From Fusobacterium varium (GTDB lineage: Bacteria > Fusobacteriota > Fusobacteriia > Fusobacteriales > Fusobacteriaceae), in NCBI GenBank assembly GCA_900637705.1, contig LR134390.1:1364001-1428000 (forward strand): DNA of 64,000 nt, read 5' to 3'. Shown here in pieces: positions 37,178 through 46,700 of this stretch (position 1 is the stretch's first letter; each line of letters starts with the position of its first letter). The position numbers were made by a program, and so were the translations under genes. Under the pieces are notes generated by a model. The model worked only from the letters and a program-made list of their open reading frames with translations, ran no database searches and was not told where the DNA came from.

Positions 37178-37206
37178 TTGAAAAAAATCTCTATACCTGT
37201 TAAAAT
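37178..37206 (+). promoter_or_regulatory. Probable promoter of the outer-membrane protein gene
   Basis: TTGAAA (37178-37183), 17-base spacer, TAAAAT (37201-37206), 40 bases before the ATG at 37246. Confidence 0.5.
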
Positions 37207-37245
37207 TATAATATAATATTAAAAGGGATAAAAAGGTGGTGCTTT

Positions 37246-38256
37246 ATGAAAAATATACTATTTATATTATTTTTTTCATGGTCTACTGTAGCCAGTGGAT
37301 TAAAAGAAGTACCTATGCTTGAAGAAAATATTCCTGCCACTAAACAGAAAAAAATTGTTAATGATGTTGAAATAAATAAAAATATAAAAGAAAATAAGAT
37401 AAATAAAGAAGAAAAAACGTCTGTTGTAAAAGAGAATGATGAAGAATCAGAAGAAGAAAATATGGAAAAAGAAATTACTCAAACTGAAGAGAAACTTTTA
37501 GTTGTAAATGAGAAATTGACTGAAGATAAATTAAAAGAAATAATAAAAAATGCAGAAGAAGCTCCAGATCCAGAAGTAACAGTAAATGTAGAGCAGGAAA
37601 AACTTCTTATTAAAAGAGATTTGGAAGAATATAGTAATTTTGGAACAAATCAATCAGAAAGTAATGTAGTTAAAAAATATTACGAATTTATAGATACCCT
37701 TAATGAAAAATTAAAAGAACACGATTTTGAAGACAAGACAGAAGTTATACATGTAGGGCATGAAGTAGCAAAGGAATTAAGAAGTGACAAACTTATATCT
37801 GATGTTGAACTTGGAGTTGGAATGTCCTATCAAGATAGGTATAGTCTAAAAAAAGACAGAGAAAGCATATTTGACCAGGAACAAAGTGGAAAATTTTATG
37901 TAAAAGAAGTAGCTGAAGAAGTGGATATGGATTCTATTCCATTGTATGTCACTGGAAGATATAAGCTGCCTCAAGTAAATGACTGGCAGCCATATTTGAA
38001 GCTTAATTTAGGATATGCTGTAAATAATATAGGGGGAAAAAGTTTTCAAAGCAGTAATTCAAGATATAAATCTATAAATGACGCTGTAAATCCTCAAAAT
38101 GGTTCTTACTATGGAATGGGTGGAGGAATAGAATATAATAATGGACTTACTCTTGATTTGATGTATCAGGTCAGTGAAGGGAATAGTAGTTCAAGCAGCA
38201 GAAAAGATGATGAGAACAGAGTGACAGTATCTGTAGAATATAAGTTGGATATTTAA
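37246..38256 (+). CDS. Outer-membrane beta-barrel protein with acidic linker
   Basis: 336 residues. An N-terminal signal peptide (hydrophobic ILFILFFSW) is followed by a Lys/Glu-rich, probably coiled or disordered stretch (about 35-165). The last ~150 residues alternate as barrel strands (LGVGMSYQDRY, YLKLNLGYAVNN, LTLDLMYQVSE) and end VEYKLDI. The short barrel could be an eight-stranded porin-like or anchoring domain. The family is not recognised; fusobacteria carry several such proteins. It is monocistronic. Confidence 0.65.
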   Translation: MKNILFILFFSWSTVASGLKEVPMLEENIPATKQKKIVNDVEINKNIKENKINKEEKTSVVKENDEESEEENMEKEITQTEEKLLVVNEKLTEDKLKEIIKNAEEAPDPEVTVNVEQEKLLIKRDLEEYSNFGTNQSESNVVKKYYEFIDTLNEKLKEHDFEDKTEVIHVGHEVAKELRSDKLISDVELGVGMSYQDRYSLKKDRESIFDQEQSGKFYVKEVAEEVDMDSIPLYVTGRYKLPQVNDWQPYLKLNLGYAVNNIGGKSFQSSNSRYKSINDAVNPQNGSYYGMGGGIEYNNGLTLDLMYQVSEGNSSSSSRKDDENRVTVSVEYKLDI

Positions 38257-38632
38257 TATTAAAACCTGATAAAATTTTCAAGTGTATAAAAAATATTTAG
38301 TATATTTTAATTAAATAATTTTTATCGAAAAAATATGATTTATACTATTTTAATTACAAAATATTAATACTTTAAGAATTTAAAATTTTTTATCATAGAA
38401 AGTTATGATTTACAGAAATTGTTTCACACTCCATTTAAAATTTTTTATTATATAAAATTATGATTTATAAATTTTTTACATATTTTCTACTAAAAATAAA
38501 TACATTATAGATTTCTGCCTAAAAATTTTTTCTTAGACAGAATTCTATAATTTGCTAATACAATAAAAACCAGAAGTATAAAATATTCTCAAACCTTATG
38601 TGGTAAGAAAAATTTTTTCTTCTGGTTTTTAC
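38257..38632. other. AT-rich intergenic region between convergent genes
   Basis: Contains an imperfect hairpin around 38508-38548 (TAGATTTCTGCCTAA facing TTAGACAGAATTCTA) that may end transcription of the outer-membrane gene, and the perfect repeat of the next entry. No open frame of note. Confidence 0.5.
38566..38629 (-). terminator. Terminator of the rlpA-like gene
   Basis: AAAACCAGAAG (38566-38576) and CTTCTGGTTTT (38619-38629) are perfect reverse complements around an AT-rich loop, directly 3' of the - strand gene ending at 38633. Confidence 0.65.
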
Positions 38633-39046
38633 TTATTTTTTAACATACTTATTGTATTCTCTGGCATTGAAAACAGGACTTCCATGCTTATATTTAAAGG
38701 TATTTTTATCATTTAAAACTTTTATGCTTACTTTAATCAGTCCTTCATTTGGATTAGCTATTTTCACAAAAGCAGCATGGCTTAAATCAATATCACGTCC
38801 ATATTTCTTCTTAAAAGAGCCTCTATCAGTCACTACTACCACAACTGATTTATTATTTGCCTTATTAGTTACCTTTAACACAGTTCCAAAATCATAAGCA
38901 TTAGATGCACAAGTATACTGTCTAGAATCAAATATATATCCACTTGCAGTACTTCTTCCCTCAAATCCTTTACCATACCAGCTGGCTACTTTCCCACAAG
39001 CTGTTTGAGATATCAATAATGCTATAATAAGAAGTTTCTTCAACAT
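38633..39046 (-). CDS. rlpA: RlpA-like lipoprotein (septal ring lytic transglycosylase family)
   Basis: A 137-residue protein: lipoprotein signal (LLISQTACGK, Cys near residue 17), then a double-psi beta-barrel with the RlpA signature ASWYGKGFEGRSTASG, the VTDRGSF motif and DIDLSHAAF. Catalytic Asp (DRG) and His are kept. There is no SPOR domain, so it is a short form. Members cut bare peptidoglycan strands at the septum or act as expansin-like factors. Start ATG 39046 has GGAGGAGAG upstream; a GTG at 39055 is possible. Confidence 0.85.
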   Translation of the reverse strand: MLKKLLIIALLISQTACGKVASWYGKGFEGRSTASGYIFDSRQYTCASNAYDFGTVLKVTNKANNKSVVVVVTDRGSFKKKYGRDIDLSHAAFVKIANPNEGLIKVSIKVLNDKNTFKYKHGSPVFNAREYNKYVKK

Positions 39047-39292
39047 ATTCAGCACTCTCCTCCTCTATAGACATTCTTTTACTTATTATATCATACTATT
39101 TCTATTTATTTACAGAAATATGCCTATTCTTAGAATTAAAGCATTAAATTTAAAGCAAAGAATATTTATAAAAGTAATAAAAAGATTCCTCTATATTTTT
39201 TTATAACTCAAAGAAAAATGATAAAAATAAAAAGAAACTGTTCAAATTAATAATTGCAAATCATCAATTTGTAACAGTTCTTCTTAAAAAGA

Positions 39293-40051
39293 TTATTTTA
39301 AATATTGATTTTTAAGTTCAGGAATAGTTCCTCTTACTTCTAATTCTGCTAAAATAAAATTTATTGTATTTAAAAGATGCTGCTGATCTTTGTGAACCAT
39401 GTATCCCATCTGACTTTTAGTAAGAGTAGCTTCAGTTAATGCCCCTTCCAACTTAGAATTAATTTTTTCATAAGTAATGGCTTCAGGATTTTCAGTTACC
39501 ATAACATCAACTTCTCCTTTTTCTACAGCAACTGGAACATCTAAGTTATTTTTATAACGAATTATTGTAGCTTTAGAAAGGTGTTCATCAGCAAATATTT
39601 CATTAGTTCCTCCAATATTTACTCCAACTTTGACACTTGGTTTATTAACAGCTTCAATAGAATTATATTTTTCCTTTTCTCCCTTTCTTACTAGATAGCA
39701 TTTACCAAATATTAGATAAGGATTACTCATTTGAGCTTCTACCTGTCTTTTGACAGTTCTTGTTATACCACCCATAGCCACATCATATTTATCTTCATTT
39801 AAATCTGATATAAGAGTTTTCCAAGTTGTAGGTATAAATTCAACTTTTACTCCTAACTCTTTTGCTATAAGTTTTGCAACTTCAATATCATATCCTTCAT
39901 ATTTATCTCCGTTGAGATAAGTAAATGGTTTATAATCCCCAGTTGTCCCAATTCTTATAACACCTTTTTTCATAATTTCTTCTACTTTGTCTTTTCCATA
40001 AGCACTAAGACAAGATAATAGAAGAAGAATGCTGATAAAAATTTTTTTCAT
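39293..40051 (-). CDS. Periplasmic binding-protein fold, cyclohexadienyl dehydratase-like
   Basis: 252 residues with a signal peptide (about 1-18) and an SBP_bac_3 fold. It has TTGDYKPFTY near residue 37 and VNIGGTNEIF near residue 148, with VTENPEA near 190. The TGDYKPF and GGTNE motifs are shared with periplasmic cyclohexadienyl/arogenate dehydratases (PheC family), which make phenylpyruvate or phenylalanine, rather than with standard amino-acid-binding proteins. No ABC permease or ATPase gene is adjacent, which also favours an enzyme. Its true substrate needs testing; a solute-binding role remains possible. Confidence 0.75.
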   Translation of the reverse strand: MKKIFISILLLLSCLSAYGKDKVEEIMKKGVIRIGTTGDYKPFTYLNGDKYEGYDIEVAKLIAKELGVKVEFIPTTWKTLISDLNEDKYDVAMGGITRTVKRQVEAQMSNPYLIFGKCYLVRKGEKEKYNSIEAVNKPSVKVGVNIGGTNEIFADEHLSKATIIRYKNNLDVPVAVEKGEVDVMVTENPEAITYEKINSKLEGALTEATLTKSQMGYMVHKDQQHLLNTINFILAELEVRGTIPELKNQYLK

Positions 40052-40438
40052 ATTTAACTCCCCCTTGTTTTTGATAGCTAGATTATATCAATAACAAAAA
40101 GAAATTAATAGATAACAATAAAAATTTCGATAATGTTCGTATAGAGTTTTCTGCAGACTACAAAATTCAAAGATTTTAAAAATTTTTTATGTAAAAAGTT
40201 GTTCCTCTTTTACAGATAATTATCTAAATAAGATTAAAATATAGCAGTTTTTATTTTATAAAAAATATAACAATTCCTGAATTTATATATAAATTAAACT
40301 TTTATATGAAGTGCACTTTAGAAAATGAAGGATATAAATATAGAAATTGATAAAAATATATGCATAAAAAAATTTGTAATTTGTTTAGATGTAAATTAAT
40401 ATAGAAATATAGTTATTAATTTTAAAAGGAGATTAATT
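40052..40438. other. AT-rich intergenic region between divergent genes
   Basis: No open frame of useful length. It must hold the promoters of the - strand binding-protein gene and the + strand epimerase gene, but I find no confident -35/-10 pair. Confidence 0.5.
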
Positions 40439-41392
40439 ATGAAAAATATTCTATTAATGGGTGGTAATCAATTTGTAGGAAAAAAATTATGTGAATTTCT
40501 GCTAAATAAAAAATATAAAGTATATGTTCTCAATAGGGGAACTAGACCCAGTCCTGAAAAGGCAGAAGTTTTAAAATGCAACAGGAATATAGAAAAAGAA
40601 TTAATAGAATGTTTAGAAAATTTAAGAGTAGACTGCATAATTGATATATCAGCGTATAATCCAGAGCAGGTATCCCTTATTCAAAGAATAATGGCTGGAA
40701 GATATTGTCAATATATTTTAATAAGCAGTGCTTCTATTTATAATAAAATGCAGAATTACCCTGTAAAAGAAACTGACAGTACTGGAGCAAATGAAATATG
40801 GGGCAAGTATGCTGAAGATAAATATTTATGTGAAAAAATAACTATTGAAAATTCAAAAAAATTAAAATTTAATTATACTATATTCAGACCTTTTTATATT
40901 TATGGTCCTGAAAATAATTTAGACAGAGAAAGTTATATATTTGCAAGACTTGAAAATAATATGCCTATTTTCATTCCAGATAAGGGAGAAGAGAGAATTC
41001 AGTTTGGATATATAGATGATCTTTGTGAAGCTGTAAATTTTTCTTTAGACAACCCACACTTTTTTAATCAAATATTTAATATCTCTGGTGATGAAAGTAT
41101 TACCATTAAAGATTATATTAAAATGTGCAGCCTGATATCTGGAAAACAACCATTAATATATAATATAGATTTAGAAAAAGAAAACTTAAAAGCGAGGGAT
41201 TGGTTTCCATTTAGAAATAAGAATTTAATAGGAGATATATCAAAGATAGAGAAAACAGGATTTAGGAATAAATATTCGTTGAAAGAAGGGTTGAAAAAAA
41301 CATATATATACTTAAAAGAAAATAATAAACTGGAAGTACCAGTACTTAATGATATTGAAAGCTGTTTTGGAAGAAGGCTAGAAAAAGAATAG
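40439..41392 (+). CDS. NAD-dependent epimerase/dehydratase-like (extended SDR) protein
   Basis: 317 residues with an N-terminal Rossmann fold. The nucleotide motif is LMGGNQFVG (GGxxFxG variant), then NRGTRP for the cofactor ribose. SSASIYNKM lies in place of the usual SSxxVY and a later Tyr near residue 115-130 (GKYAEDKYLCE) gives the YxxxK pattern. IYGPENN follows. This subgroup resembles the reductase-like SDRs with sequence GGTRFxG found in bacteria and chloroplast RNA-binding proteins. Substrate unknown. It stands alone with a ribosome site (AAAGGAG). Confidence 0.78.
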   Translation: MKNILLMGGNQFVGKKLCEFLLNKKYKVYVLNRGTRPSPEKAEVLKCNRNIEKELIECLENLRVDCIIDISAYNPEQVSLIQRIMAGRYCQYILISSASIYNKMQNYPVKETDSTGANEIWGKYAEDKYLCEKITIENSKKLKFNYTIFRPFYIYGPENNLDRESYIFARLENNMPIFIPDKGEERIQFGYIDDLCEAVNFSLDNPHFFNQIFNISGDESITIKDYIKMCSLISGKQPLIYNIDLEKENLKARDWFPFRNKNLIGDISKIEKTGFRNKYSLKEGLKKTYIYLKENNKLEVPVLNDIESCFGRRLEKE

Positions 41393-41596
41393 AATGAAAT
41401 TTAAAAATTTTAGGTTTAAGAAAGTTGTGCAATTAATAAAATAATATGTTTGGGGAAATAAATTTTTAGTAATTAAGCAGTTAAGAATTCTTAACTGCTC
41501 AATTACTGATAAATAATAATTCTATGTTATTTTTATAATTCAAATTAATAAAAAATCTTTAAAAAAATTCTAAAATTATATTGAATTATCTCTTAA

Positions 41597-42739
41597 TTAT
41601 AAAGCCTTCATAGCATAAGCTATATTTTGGAAAGTTTCAACACCTTTTAACAGTGCCTCTTCATCAAAATTAAATTTAGGATTATGAAGTGGATAGATAT
41701 ATCCTTTCTCTTCATTTCTTACACCTAGGAAGAAAAATAGTCCTGGTACTTTATCAAGATAGAATGAAAAATCTTCAGCAATCATTTCTGGTTTTGCTTC
41801 AACAAAATTACTATCTTTCACAGCTTCTCTAAATACATGATAAAGGTTTTCATCATTGATGACAGGAGAATATACAGGAGTGAAATTGAAATCTATTTTG
41901 ACCCCATAAGACATCTCAAATCCCTTATTGATATTTTCCAGTCTTTCTTTGATAAATGCCATCATTGATTTAGAAAATATTCTTATAGTTCCAAGCAGGG
42001 AAACTTTTTCCGGAATTATATTTCTTGCACTTCCTCCATGAATAGAACCAATAGTAAGCACCATAGGTTCAATAGGAGTTATATTTCTTGATACAACACT
42101 TTGATATGCTTCTATAAGTTTAGAAGTTATGAGAATAGTATCAATACAATTTTGTGGTTCAGCTCCATGTCCTCCCTTACCATAAATATCTATATCAAGA
42201 TTTATAGTCTGTGCCATAAGAGGACCAATCTTTGTAGATACTGTTCCTTCAGGAAGCAAAGGGAATAAATGCATTCCAAATATAGCTTCTATATTTTTAT
42301 TTAGAAATTTTTCATGGACAGAAAGATATCTTGCTCCACCTTTCCCCTCTTCTCCAGGTTGAAATATAAGAACAATTGATTTTTTAAATTTTACTCCCTT
42401 GTCCTGCTGTTCCTTTAACCAAACTGCAAATGTAAGTAGAGTTGCAGCATGACCATCATGACCACACCCATGTGCACGTCCATTTGTAGAAGCAAATTCA
42501 CAACCAGTATCTTCTTTTATAGGCAGAGCATCTATATCACTTCTAAAAGCAATACACCCTTCTTCTCCCTTAAAATAAACCATAGTTCCTGTAGAATAAT
42601 GTTCATTAGTGATTTCTTCATAAGGGATTCCATATTCTTTAAGTTTTTCTCTTATATATTCAGCTGTTTTATGTTCTTCAAAAGCTACTTCTGGTATCTG
42701 GTGAAGTTCTCTTCTGAATTTTTTAAGAAGTTCTTTCAC
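41597..42739 (-). CDS. M20 family metallopeptidase / amidohydrolase
   Basis: 380 residues, typical of N-acyl-amino-acid or hippurate hydrolases. RRELHQIPEVAFEE is the family start. GRAHGCGHDGHAA holds the metal-binding Cys-Gly-His, and FQPGEEGKGGA the catalytic and metal Glu residues. GKGGHGAEP is the dimerisation-domain motif. The enzyme deacylates amino acids or opens small peptides in the cytosol. Its start overlaps the stop of the amidohydrolase gene upstream, so the two form an operon and could act in sequence on one substrate. Confidence 0.9.
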   Translation of the reverse strand: MKELLKKFRRELHQIPEVAFEEHKTAEYIREKLKEYGIPYEEITNEHYSTGTMVYFKGEEGCIAFRSDIDALPIKEDTGCEFASTNGRAHGCGHDGHAATLLTFAVWLKEQQDKGVKFKKSIVLIFQPGEEGKGGARYLSVHEKFLNKNIEAIFGMHLFPLLPEGTVSTKIGPLMAQTINLDIDIYGKGGHGAEPQNCIDTILITSKLIEAYQSVVSRNITPIEPMVLTIGSIHGGSARNIIPEKVSLLGTIRIFSKSMMAFIKERLENINKGFEMSYGVKIDFNFTPVYSPVINDENLYHVFREAVKDSNFVEAKPEMIAEDFSFYLDKVPGLFFFLGVRNEEKGYIYPLHNPKFNFDEEALLKGVETFQNIAYAMKAL

Positions 42740-43908
42740 TATTCTTCCTCCTCACCATTGAAAACTACTTTTCCATTTATTATAGTACATTCAACTTTTG
42801 CATCTATTTGAAGAGGATCAGCTGACCATATAACTATATCTGCATCTTTTCCAACTTTAATAGATCCTATTCTATCTTCCAGCCCTAATATTTCAGCAGG
42901 GTTTATAGAAATAGCTTTAAGAGCTTCCCATTTATCAAGACCATCTTTTACTGCAAGAGCAGCACAAATTGGGAGATGTTGAAGAGGAATAACAGGACTG
43001 TCAGTTGTTATAGAGATTTTTATTCCAGCTTTATTAAGAATTCCAGCTGTTTTAAAAGATTTATTTATAAGTTCAACTTTAGTTCTATGTCCTAAACTAG
43101 GTCCAACTATCATAGGATATTTTTCTTCAGCTAATTCATCAACTATACATCTAGCATCAGTTGAATGGTCTAAAGTCATTTTTACATCAAATTCTTTCGC
43201 TATTCTTATAGCAGTAAATATATCATTTGCTTTATGAGCATGAGCCTTTAAAGGAATTTCTTTTTTCAAAACAGGAATTAATGCTTCTAATTTTGCATCA
43301 TACTGAGGTTTCTTAGTTATATCATTTCCAGCAGCTTCCAATTTCAACATATATTCTTGTGCTTTTTGAAGAGTTTCTCTAAGCATACTGGCAATACCCA
43401 TTCTTGTAGTAGGCATTTTTCCTTTTGTTCCATAGAATCTCTTCGGATTTTCTCCAAAAGCACATTTCATAGCTATAGGAGCTTTTATTATCATTTTATC
43501 TATTCTTTTTCCAAAAGTTTTTATAGCAGCAAACTGTCCTCCAATTACATTGGCACTTCCTGGTCCAGTAGCTACTGAAGTTATTCCCCCTTGATAAGCT
43601 TCTGTAAATACTCTGTCCATAGGATCAATTCCATCTATTGCTCTTAATTGAGGAGTTATTGGCTCAGACTTTTCATTAACATCATCATTTTCAAAACCAA
43701 CGCTGTCCCCCATAAGCCCTAAATGACAGTGAGCATCAATAAATCCAGGTGCTATTATTTTATCAGTAGCATCAATAACTTCATCATCTTTCTTAGGTTT
43801 AATATTTTTTTTGATTGCAGTAATTTTACCATTCTCTATTGAAATATCCATTTTTTCACTTTTAGATTTCTCAACATCAAGTAAAATACCGTTTTTTATT
43901 ATAATCAT
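42739..43908 (-). CDS. Amidohydrolase (imidazolonepropionase-like)
   Basis: 389 residues of the amidohydrolase superfamily: metal-binding HCH motif in FIDAHCHLGLMG, KAHAHKANDI with His, DHSTDAR with His and Asp, and TTDSPVIP with the catalytic Asp. The C-terminal LEDRIGSIKVGKDADIVIWS is the family signature. It hydrolyses cyclic amide or similar bonds. It overlaps and precedes the M20 gene; together they may break down a cyclic peptide-like or N-acyl compound. A strong ribosome site (GGAGG) lies upstream of the ATG. Confidence 0.88.
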   Translation of the reverse strand: MIIIKNGILLDVEKSKSEKMDISIENGKITAIKKNIKPKKDDEVIDATDKIIAPGFIDAHCHLGLMGDSVGFENDDVNEKSEPITPQLRAIDGIDPMDRVFTEAYQGGITSVATGPGSANVIGGQFAAIKTFGKRIDKMIIKAPIAMKCAFGENPKRFYGTKGKMPTTRMGIASMLRETLQKAQEYMLKLEAAGNDITKKPQYDAKLEALIPVLKKEIPLKAHAHKANDIFTAIRIAKEFDVKMTLDHSTDARCIVDELAEEKYPMIVGPSLGHRTKVELINKSFKTAGILNKAGIKISITTDSPVIPLQHLPICAALAVKDGLDKWEALKAISINPAEILGLEDRIGSIKVGKDADIVIWSADPLQIDAKVECTIINGKVVFNGEEEE

Positions 43909-44055
43909 TTAAAAACCTCCCAAAATAAATTATACGTATATTTTATAACAATAACAATAATATTGCTATACTAAAAATAAAAATATTTCTCTAGTTTAAA
44001 AAATGTGGTATATTTTATATATGTCTATACTACACATATATTACAAGCTTAGGAG

Positions 44056-44625
44056 ATGAAAACAAGAATGAAAACTAGAGCCTTAAAATTTGATGAATTG
44101 GAAACAGTTTTTTTATTTATAAAAAGTGGAGTAAGAAAAAATGGGATAATGGTAAGAGCTAATCCACAAGTTCATTTGATTTGTCTAATTCAATTAAATA
44201 CAGGACTCAGAATAGGAGATGTGCTGAGCTTAAGAGTAAACGATTTTGTTGATGGAAGATTATCAATACGGGAACAAAAAACTGGAAAGATACAAAATAG
44301 AAAAATTAACTATGAAATTGTAAAAATAGTTGAAGGTTATTGTAGAAAACGTTTTCTAAGCAGGAATGATAATATTTTTGATATATCTGTAAGATGGGTA
44401 CAGAAAATATTAAAAAAAATTTCTATATGTGCTTCTATAGAAGGACTTTCTACACATAGTTTCAGAAAAACTTATGCCCATATTCAATATACAAATAATA
44501 AATTTAATATAGAATTAGTAAGGCGTTTGCTTAATCATTCTTCCGTATCTGTCACACAGAAATATCTGGGAATAACCGATAATGACGTGAATACTGCCTC
44601 TGAAGGTTTTAAAGTAATTTTTTAA
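44056..44625 (+). CDS. Short tyrosine recombinase (catalytic domain only)
   Basis: 189 residues that cover just the catalytic domain. The full set of active-site residues is present: Arg in NTGLRIGD, Lys in EQKTGK, HSFR in STHSFRKTY, His in LLNHSS and Tyr in TQKYLG. There is no N-terminal core-binding domain (usual family length 300 or more). Such minimal recombinases are known for phage or DNA-inversion functions. The gene next door encodes HU, a usual cofactor. Whether a target site is nearby is not clear; AT-rich inverted sequence lies just upstream at 44010-44045. Confidence 0.85.
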   Translation: MKTRMKTRALKFDELETVFLFIKSGVRKNGIMVRANPQVHLICLIQLNTGLRIGDVLSLRVNDFVDGRLSIREQKTGKIQNRKINYEIVKIVEGYCRKRFLSRNDNIFDISVRWVQKILKKISICASIEGLSTHSFRKTYAHIQYTNNKFNIELVRRLLNHSSVSVTQKYLGITDNDVNTASEGFKVIF

Positions 44626-44650
44626 AATGTAGAAATTTTAAAACTTTCTA

Positions 44651-44679
44651 TTTACAAAATGGAAAATAAAGGTTATATA
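44651..44679 (+). promoter_or_regulatory. Probable promoter of the HU gene
   Basis: TTTACA (44651-44656), 17-base spacer, TATATA (44674-44679), upstream of a strong ribosome site (AAGGAGG) for the ATG at 44743. Confidence 0.55.
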
Positions 44680-44742
44680 TATAGTAAGTAAGAATTGTAA
44701 TTTTAAGAGTTACTTCTGAATAAAATCTAAGGAGGAATAGTT

Positions 44743-45015
44743 ATGACTAAAAAAGAATTTGTGGAATTGTATGCTAAGAATGGTGGGTTTACTAAAAAAG
44801 AAGCTGAAAGAGCAGTAAATTTATTCTTAGCTTCTGTTGAAGATACTCTTGTAAAAGGAGATAATATTACTTTTGTTGGTTGGGGAAAATGGGAAGTTAA
44901 AGAAAGAGCTGCAAGAGAAGTTAGAAATCCTCAAACTAATAAGAAAATGAGAATAGAAGCTAAAAAAGCTGTTAAGTTCAAAGTTGGAAAAACTCTAGCT
45001 GACAAAATAAAATAA
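44743..45015 (+). CDS. hup: DNA-binding protein HU
   Basis: A 90-residue canonical HU: TKKEFVELYAKNGGFTKKEA helices, FVGWGKWEVKERAAREVRNPQT with the RNPxT arm tip, and VKFKVGKTL. HU bends DNA and organises the nucleoid. It has its own promoter and terminator, so it is a single-gene unit and probably highly expressed. It contrasts with the diverged HU-like pair at 2581-3133. Confidence 0.95.
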   Translation: MTKKEFVELYAKNGGFTKKEAERAVNLFLASVEDTLVKGDNITFVGWGKWEVKERAAREVRNPQTNKKMRIEAKKAVKFKVGKTLADKIK

Positions 45016-45022
45016 AAAAGCC

Positions 45023-45051
45023 AGCCTGTGTAGAATTTCACAGGCTTTTTT
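45023..45051 (+). terminator. Terminator of the HU gene
   Basis: AGCCTGTG (45023-45030) pairs with CACAGGCT (45039-45046), followed by a run of T to 45051. Confidence 0.9.
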
Positions 45052-45099
45052 ATTGTTAATTAATTATTATATGTGGTATAATTTATTTAGAGGTGGAAC

Positions 45100-46680
45100 A
45101 TGAGAATAAATATTAACAATATAATAATTCCGTTGGATAAAAATCAGGATAGAGAAATATTAAAAGAACTTGAAAAAAAAGGTATAAAAAAAGATAATAT
45201 TGAAATGCTGAGATGGAACAAAAGATCCATTGATAGCCGTAAAAAAAATGACATAAAATTTATTTATAATATAGAAGTTTTGTTAAAAAAAGAAATAGAT
45301 ATATCTGCATTGACTAATGTTCTTCCAGTAAAAGAAAAGGAAAAAGTAAGAAGAGAGCCTTTATTTAAAAATAAAGAAGTAGCAGTGATAGGAGCAGGTC
45401 CAGCAGGGTTGTTTTCTGCATTAAGACTTGCTGAGTATGGATATATTCCTCTTGTCTTTGAGAGAGGAGAAGAGGTAGATAAAAGGGATATAACAAACAA
45501 TAAATTTATATCAGATTCTATTCTTAATCCAGAATCAAATGTACAATTTGGTGAAGGAGGGGCAGGAACATATTCTGATGGAAAGCTTAACACGAGAATA
45601 AAAAGTGAATATATAGATAAAGTATTTAAAGAGTTTGTTGATTGTGGAGCTCAGGAAGAAATATTATGGGATTATAAACCACATATTGGAACTGATATAT
45701 TGAAAATTGTAGTAAAAAATATTAGAGAGAAAATAAAAAGTATGGGTGGAAAATTTTATTTCAACACTAAAATGGAAAATCTTCTTATAAAAAATAATTG
45801 CGTTATAGGAATTGAAGTTTTAAATAAAGATGGAGTAAAAGATATTATTAATACAGATTCTGTAATATTGGCAATAGGTCATTCATCAAGAGATACTTAC
45901 AGAATGCTTCATAAAAATGGAGTTTATTTAGAAAACAAGCCTTTTGCAGTAGGAGCAAGAATAGAGCATTTAAGAAGTGACATAGATAAAATGCAGTATG
46001 GAAAATATGCTGACCACCCTTTATTAGGTGCAGCTACATATAGTGTTACATATAACAACAAGAAGGAAAACAGAGGAGTATTTTCATTTTGTATGTGCCC
46101 TGGAGGAGTTGTAGTCAATGCTGCATCAGAAAAAGGAAAAACTCTAGTAAATGGTATGAGTTACTCTAAAAGAGATGGTAGATTTTCTAATTCTGCCATT
46201 GTAGTAGGTATAAAAGAAAATGAATTTGGAGATGAACTTTTTTCTGGTATGAAATTTCAGGAAAAGCTGGAAAGAAAAACTTATGAAATAGCAAATAATT
46301 ATGGAGCTGCTTATCAAAATGTTATAGACTTTATGAATGGAAAGATGACTAACAGCTCTATAGAAAGCAGTTATGAGATGAAAATGAATTCTTATGATTT
46401 GAACAATTTGTTTCCTAAATTTATAAATGATAATATGAAAGCAGCCTTTCAACAATGGGGGAAAAATACTTATTTTATATCCAGAAATGTAAATCTTATA
46501 GCTCCTGAAACAAGGACTTCTGCTCCAGTTAAAATAACAAGAGATATAAAGGGACAATCAGTTAATATAAATGGATTGTATCCTGTAGGAGAAGGAGCCG
46601 GATATGCAGGTGGAATAGTAAGTGCAGCAGTAGATGGTTTGAAAATAGTAGATTTTAGTTTCAGTAAAATTATTATTTAA
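45100..46680 (+). CDS. FAD-dependent oxidoreductase (COG2509-type)
   Basis: 526 residues. A ~85-residue N-terminal extension precedes a Rossmann FAD-binding motif (VAVIGAGPAGLFSALRLAE) and a VFERGEEVDKR stretch. NVQFGEGGAGTYSDGKLNTR is characteristic of this family of uncharacterised NAD/FAD-utilising dehydrogenases. The C-terminal GLYPVGEGAGYAGGIVSAA is the second FAD-contact motif. Substrate unknown. It has a good ribosome site (AGAGGTGG) and precedes the alcohol dehydrogenase gene by 20 bases, so they may be co-transcribed. Confidence 0.85.
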   Translation: MRININNIIIPLDKNQDREILKELEKKGIKKDNIEMLRWNKRSIDSRKKNDIKFIYNIEVLLKKEIDISALTNVLPVKEKEKVRREPLFKNKEVAVIGAGPAGLFSALRLAEYGYIPLVFERGEEVDKRDITNNKFISDSILNPESNVQFGEGGAGTYSDGKLNTRIKSEYIDKVFKEFVDCGAQEEILWDYKPHIGTDILKIVVKNIREKIKSMGGKFYFNTKMENLLIKNNCVIGIEVLNKDGVKDIINTDSVILAIGHSSRDTYRMLHKNGVYLENKPFAVGARIEHLRSDIDKMQYGKYADHPLLGAATYSVTYNNKKENRGVFSFCMCPGGVVVNAASEKGKTLVNGMSYSKRDGRFSNSAIVVGIKENEFGDELFSGMKFQEKLERKTYEIANNYGAAYQNVIDFMNGKMTNSSIESSYEMKMNSYDLNNLFPKFINDNMKAAFQQWGKNTYFISRNVNLIAPETRTSAPVKITRDIKGQSVNINGLYPVGEGAGYAGGIVSAAVDGLKIVDFSFSKIII

Positions 46681-46700
46681 TTTTAAAGGAGGAAAATGCT

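Noticed and set aside
39293-40051. A complete amino-acid ABC transporter operon
   Set aside because: No permease or ATPase genes lie on either side.
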